A stretch of 64,000 nucleotides of DNA. It comes from an uncultured Caryophanales bacterium. Lineage in GTDB: Bacteria; Bacillota_I; Bacilli_A; RFN20; CAG-826. The notes under the pieces are model-generated. The model ran no database searches, had not been told where the DNA came from, and worked only from the letters and a program-made list of their open reading frames with translations. Numbering within the stretch: the first letter of the stretch is position 1; each line of letters starts with the position of its first letter. The position numbers and the translations under genes were made by a program. The stretch covers positions 1 through 64,000 of the forward strand of contig CAJJXG010000002.1 in NCBI GenBank assembly GCA_905197045.1, given 5' to 3'. This document shows, one piece after another, positions 62,771 through 64,000 of this stretch.

Positions 62771-64000
62771 ATGACAAAAGCCAAATTTTTAAGTTTAATA
62801 CCATTCTTTAGTCTATCCTTATTGCTTAGTTCATGTAATTCAAGTATAAGTCAAAATACCAATGAACTTTGTACTGATGGAATTCCATTTAAAACAAATT
62901 ATTATGTTGGAGATAAACTTGAACTAGCTGATGGTTTTCACGTTTATGACAAAAGTTCTAATATAAATATTATTGATTATTCGTTTTATTTAAATAATAA
63001 GCTAGAAGTTTTTGGCGGCTATGTTTTTGATATTGTCGGAACTTATGATGTTTATATTAGAAGTAATGGCTATCAAGATTATAAAATACCAGATTATACT
63101 TTAGTGGTAAGTGAGGCATCAAAAAGTTTAATTGCTGATACTTCAAACATGAAATTAGAATATCATGTTGGCGAAGCGTTAAGCTTTAATGGCTTAAAAG
63201 TTTATGATGGTTTTGGTAAGGAAGTATTTGACTATAACATTAATTTTGCTTTTTCAGAAGGTGATATTTTAAAACATAGTGGCAGTTATCTTGTTACTAT
63301 CTCAAAAAAAGGGTATTTATCAACATCGTTTTATATAAAAGTATTAGAAGATGAAAATTTATATTTAGATATTAGTAATATTAGAACTATTTTTACTATA
63401 GGAGAAAAATTTTTTTATGAAGGACTTATAGTAAAGGACAAAAATGGAAATGAAATTAATGATTATGAAATTTCTTTAAAAAGCGGGACCATTTTAAATA
63501 CTAGTGGTTTAATTGATGTAACAGTCAGTAAAACTCATTTTAAAGATGCTAGTTTTCAAATCGAAGTCATTACTCAAAAGATATTACTTTTAAATAAAAA
63601 ACCTGCAAAAACTGAATATAAAATTGGAGAACAAATAAATTTAAATGATATAGAAATAGTTGAAACTCCAAATTATGATATTGTTAAAGAATACGATTTA
63701 TTTTTAGATAATCAAGAAATTTCTCCTAGCCATATCTTTGATGAAAGTGGGCATTTTAAGGTTGAAATAAAAAAAGATAATTATATACCAACCTATTTTG
63801 AAATTGATGTTTTACCAGCTGGTTTAGAAATCGTTTCCTTACCTACCAAAACCGAATATGTAGTTGGCGATACTTTTGATAGTACTGGATTAAAAGTAAG
63901 TGATGGATTTAACGAAATTAGTGACTATACTTTAAGTCTAGAAAATGGGTCACTTCTTAGACATAGTGGTGAAATCAAAATTGAAATTACAAAAGATGAC
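62771..64000 (+). CDS. multi-domain Ig-like lipoprotein, cut by the window end
   Basis: An open frame of 410 codons runs from ATG 62771 to the last base with no stop, so the gene is incomplete. It starts with a lipoprotein signal ending LLLSSC and then repeats a beta unit of about 75-80 residues. Each begins with a YxVGExL or YKIGEQI-like strand, followed by GLKVYDGFGKEV-like segments and a HSGSYLVTISKKGY-like strand. This pattern fits the Big_3 class of bacterial Ig-like domains. At least five units are visible. It begins five bases after the nuclease gene without a ribosome site and is probably translated by coupling. The C-terminal function is outside the window. Confidence 0.8.
   Translation, partial: MTKAKFLSLIPFFSLSLLLSSCNSSISQNTNELCTDGIPFKTNYYVGDKLELADGFHVYDKSSNINIIDYSFYLNNKLEVFGGYVFDIVGTYDVYIRSNGYQDYKIPDYTLVVSEASKSLIADTSNMKLEYHVGEALSFNGLKVYDGFGKEVFDYNINFAFSEGDILKHSGSYLVTISKKGYLSTSFYIKVLEDENLYLDISNIRTIFTIGEKFFYEGLIVKDKNGNEINDYEISLKSGTILNTSGLIDVTVSKTHFKDASFQIEVITQKILLLNKKPAKTEYKIGEQINLNDIEIVETPNYDIVKEYDLFLDNQEISPSHIFDESGHFKVEIKKDNYIPTYFEIDVLPAGLEIVSLPTKTEYVVGDTFDSTGLKVSDGFNEISDYTLSLENGSLLRHSGEIKIEITKDD

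Overview
The window is strongly A+T-rich, uses the standard bacterial code (TGA, TAG and TAA all end genes, TGG encodes Trp) and looks like a Gram-positive-type member of the Bacilli. It has a Firmicutes-type helicase-loading pair (DnaB/DnaI), a T-box leader in front of thrS, lipobox lipoproteins and no outer-membrane genes. The gene set (glycolysis to acetate, glycogen turnover, many lipoproteins, ABC ATPases with a Mollicutes-style insertion) suggests a host-associated, uncultured lineage near the Mollicutes (RF39, RFN20 or Erysipelotrichales-like). That placement is inference; no 16S gene is present.

Region 1 (1-17.1 kb) is housekeeping. On the minus strand are T-box-thrS-ybaK and pfkA-pyk. 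A plus-strand dnaB-dnaI pair converges on a minus-strand operon ackA-nrnA-dnaE-polA-fpg/coaE, whose last gene is a true fusion of Fpg with dephospho-CoA kinase. Region 2 (17.1-26.4 kb) holds glgB-glgP, a LemA/DUF3137 pair, tRNA-Asp and tRNA-Phe, a CarD-like regulator, a thioredoxin reductase-like protein, a DUF1461 membrane protein and a MIF/tautomerase homologue. Region 3 (26.4-30.8 kb) is accessory: tRNA-Gly(CCC), a duplicated ~95-nt segment, gene remnants, a BspA-type LRR lipoprotein and an SDR.

Region 4 (31.0-43.3 kb) contains a P2C (Na+,K+-ATPase-like) pump translationally coupled to two TrkA/RCK proteins, a collagen-like/InlB-like lipoprotein broken by an in-frame amber codon, two transporters, a MacB-like ABC exporter and tRNA-Lys. 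Region 5 (43.4-50.4 kb) is a tightly overlapping operon of GNAT, esterase, secreted M6 metalloprotease and two RDD-like membrane proteins with enlarged loops, followed by a KtrB/KtrA potassium uptake system.

Region 6 (50.5-64 kb) is devoted to the cell surface. It has a sugar-type ABC importer (ATPase, two permeases, binding lipoprotein), then a leader peptide and strong hairpin in front of a TasA/CalY-like surface protein, a 59-residue protein with the same export signal, and a SipW-type signal peptidase. A second insertion-bearing ABC ATPase, a secreted endonuclease I lipoprotein and an Ig-like lipoprotein cut by the window edge follow. Several genes start 6-7 nt after a TATAAT-like hexamer, so leaderless mRNAs may be common here.
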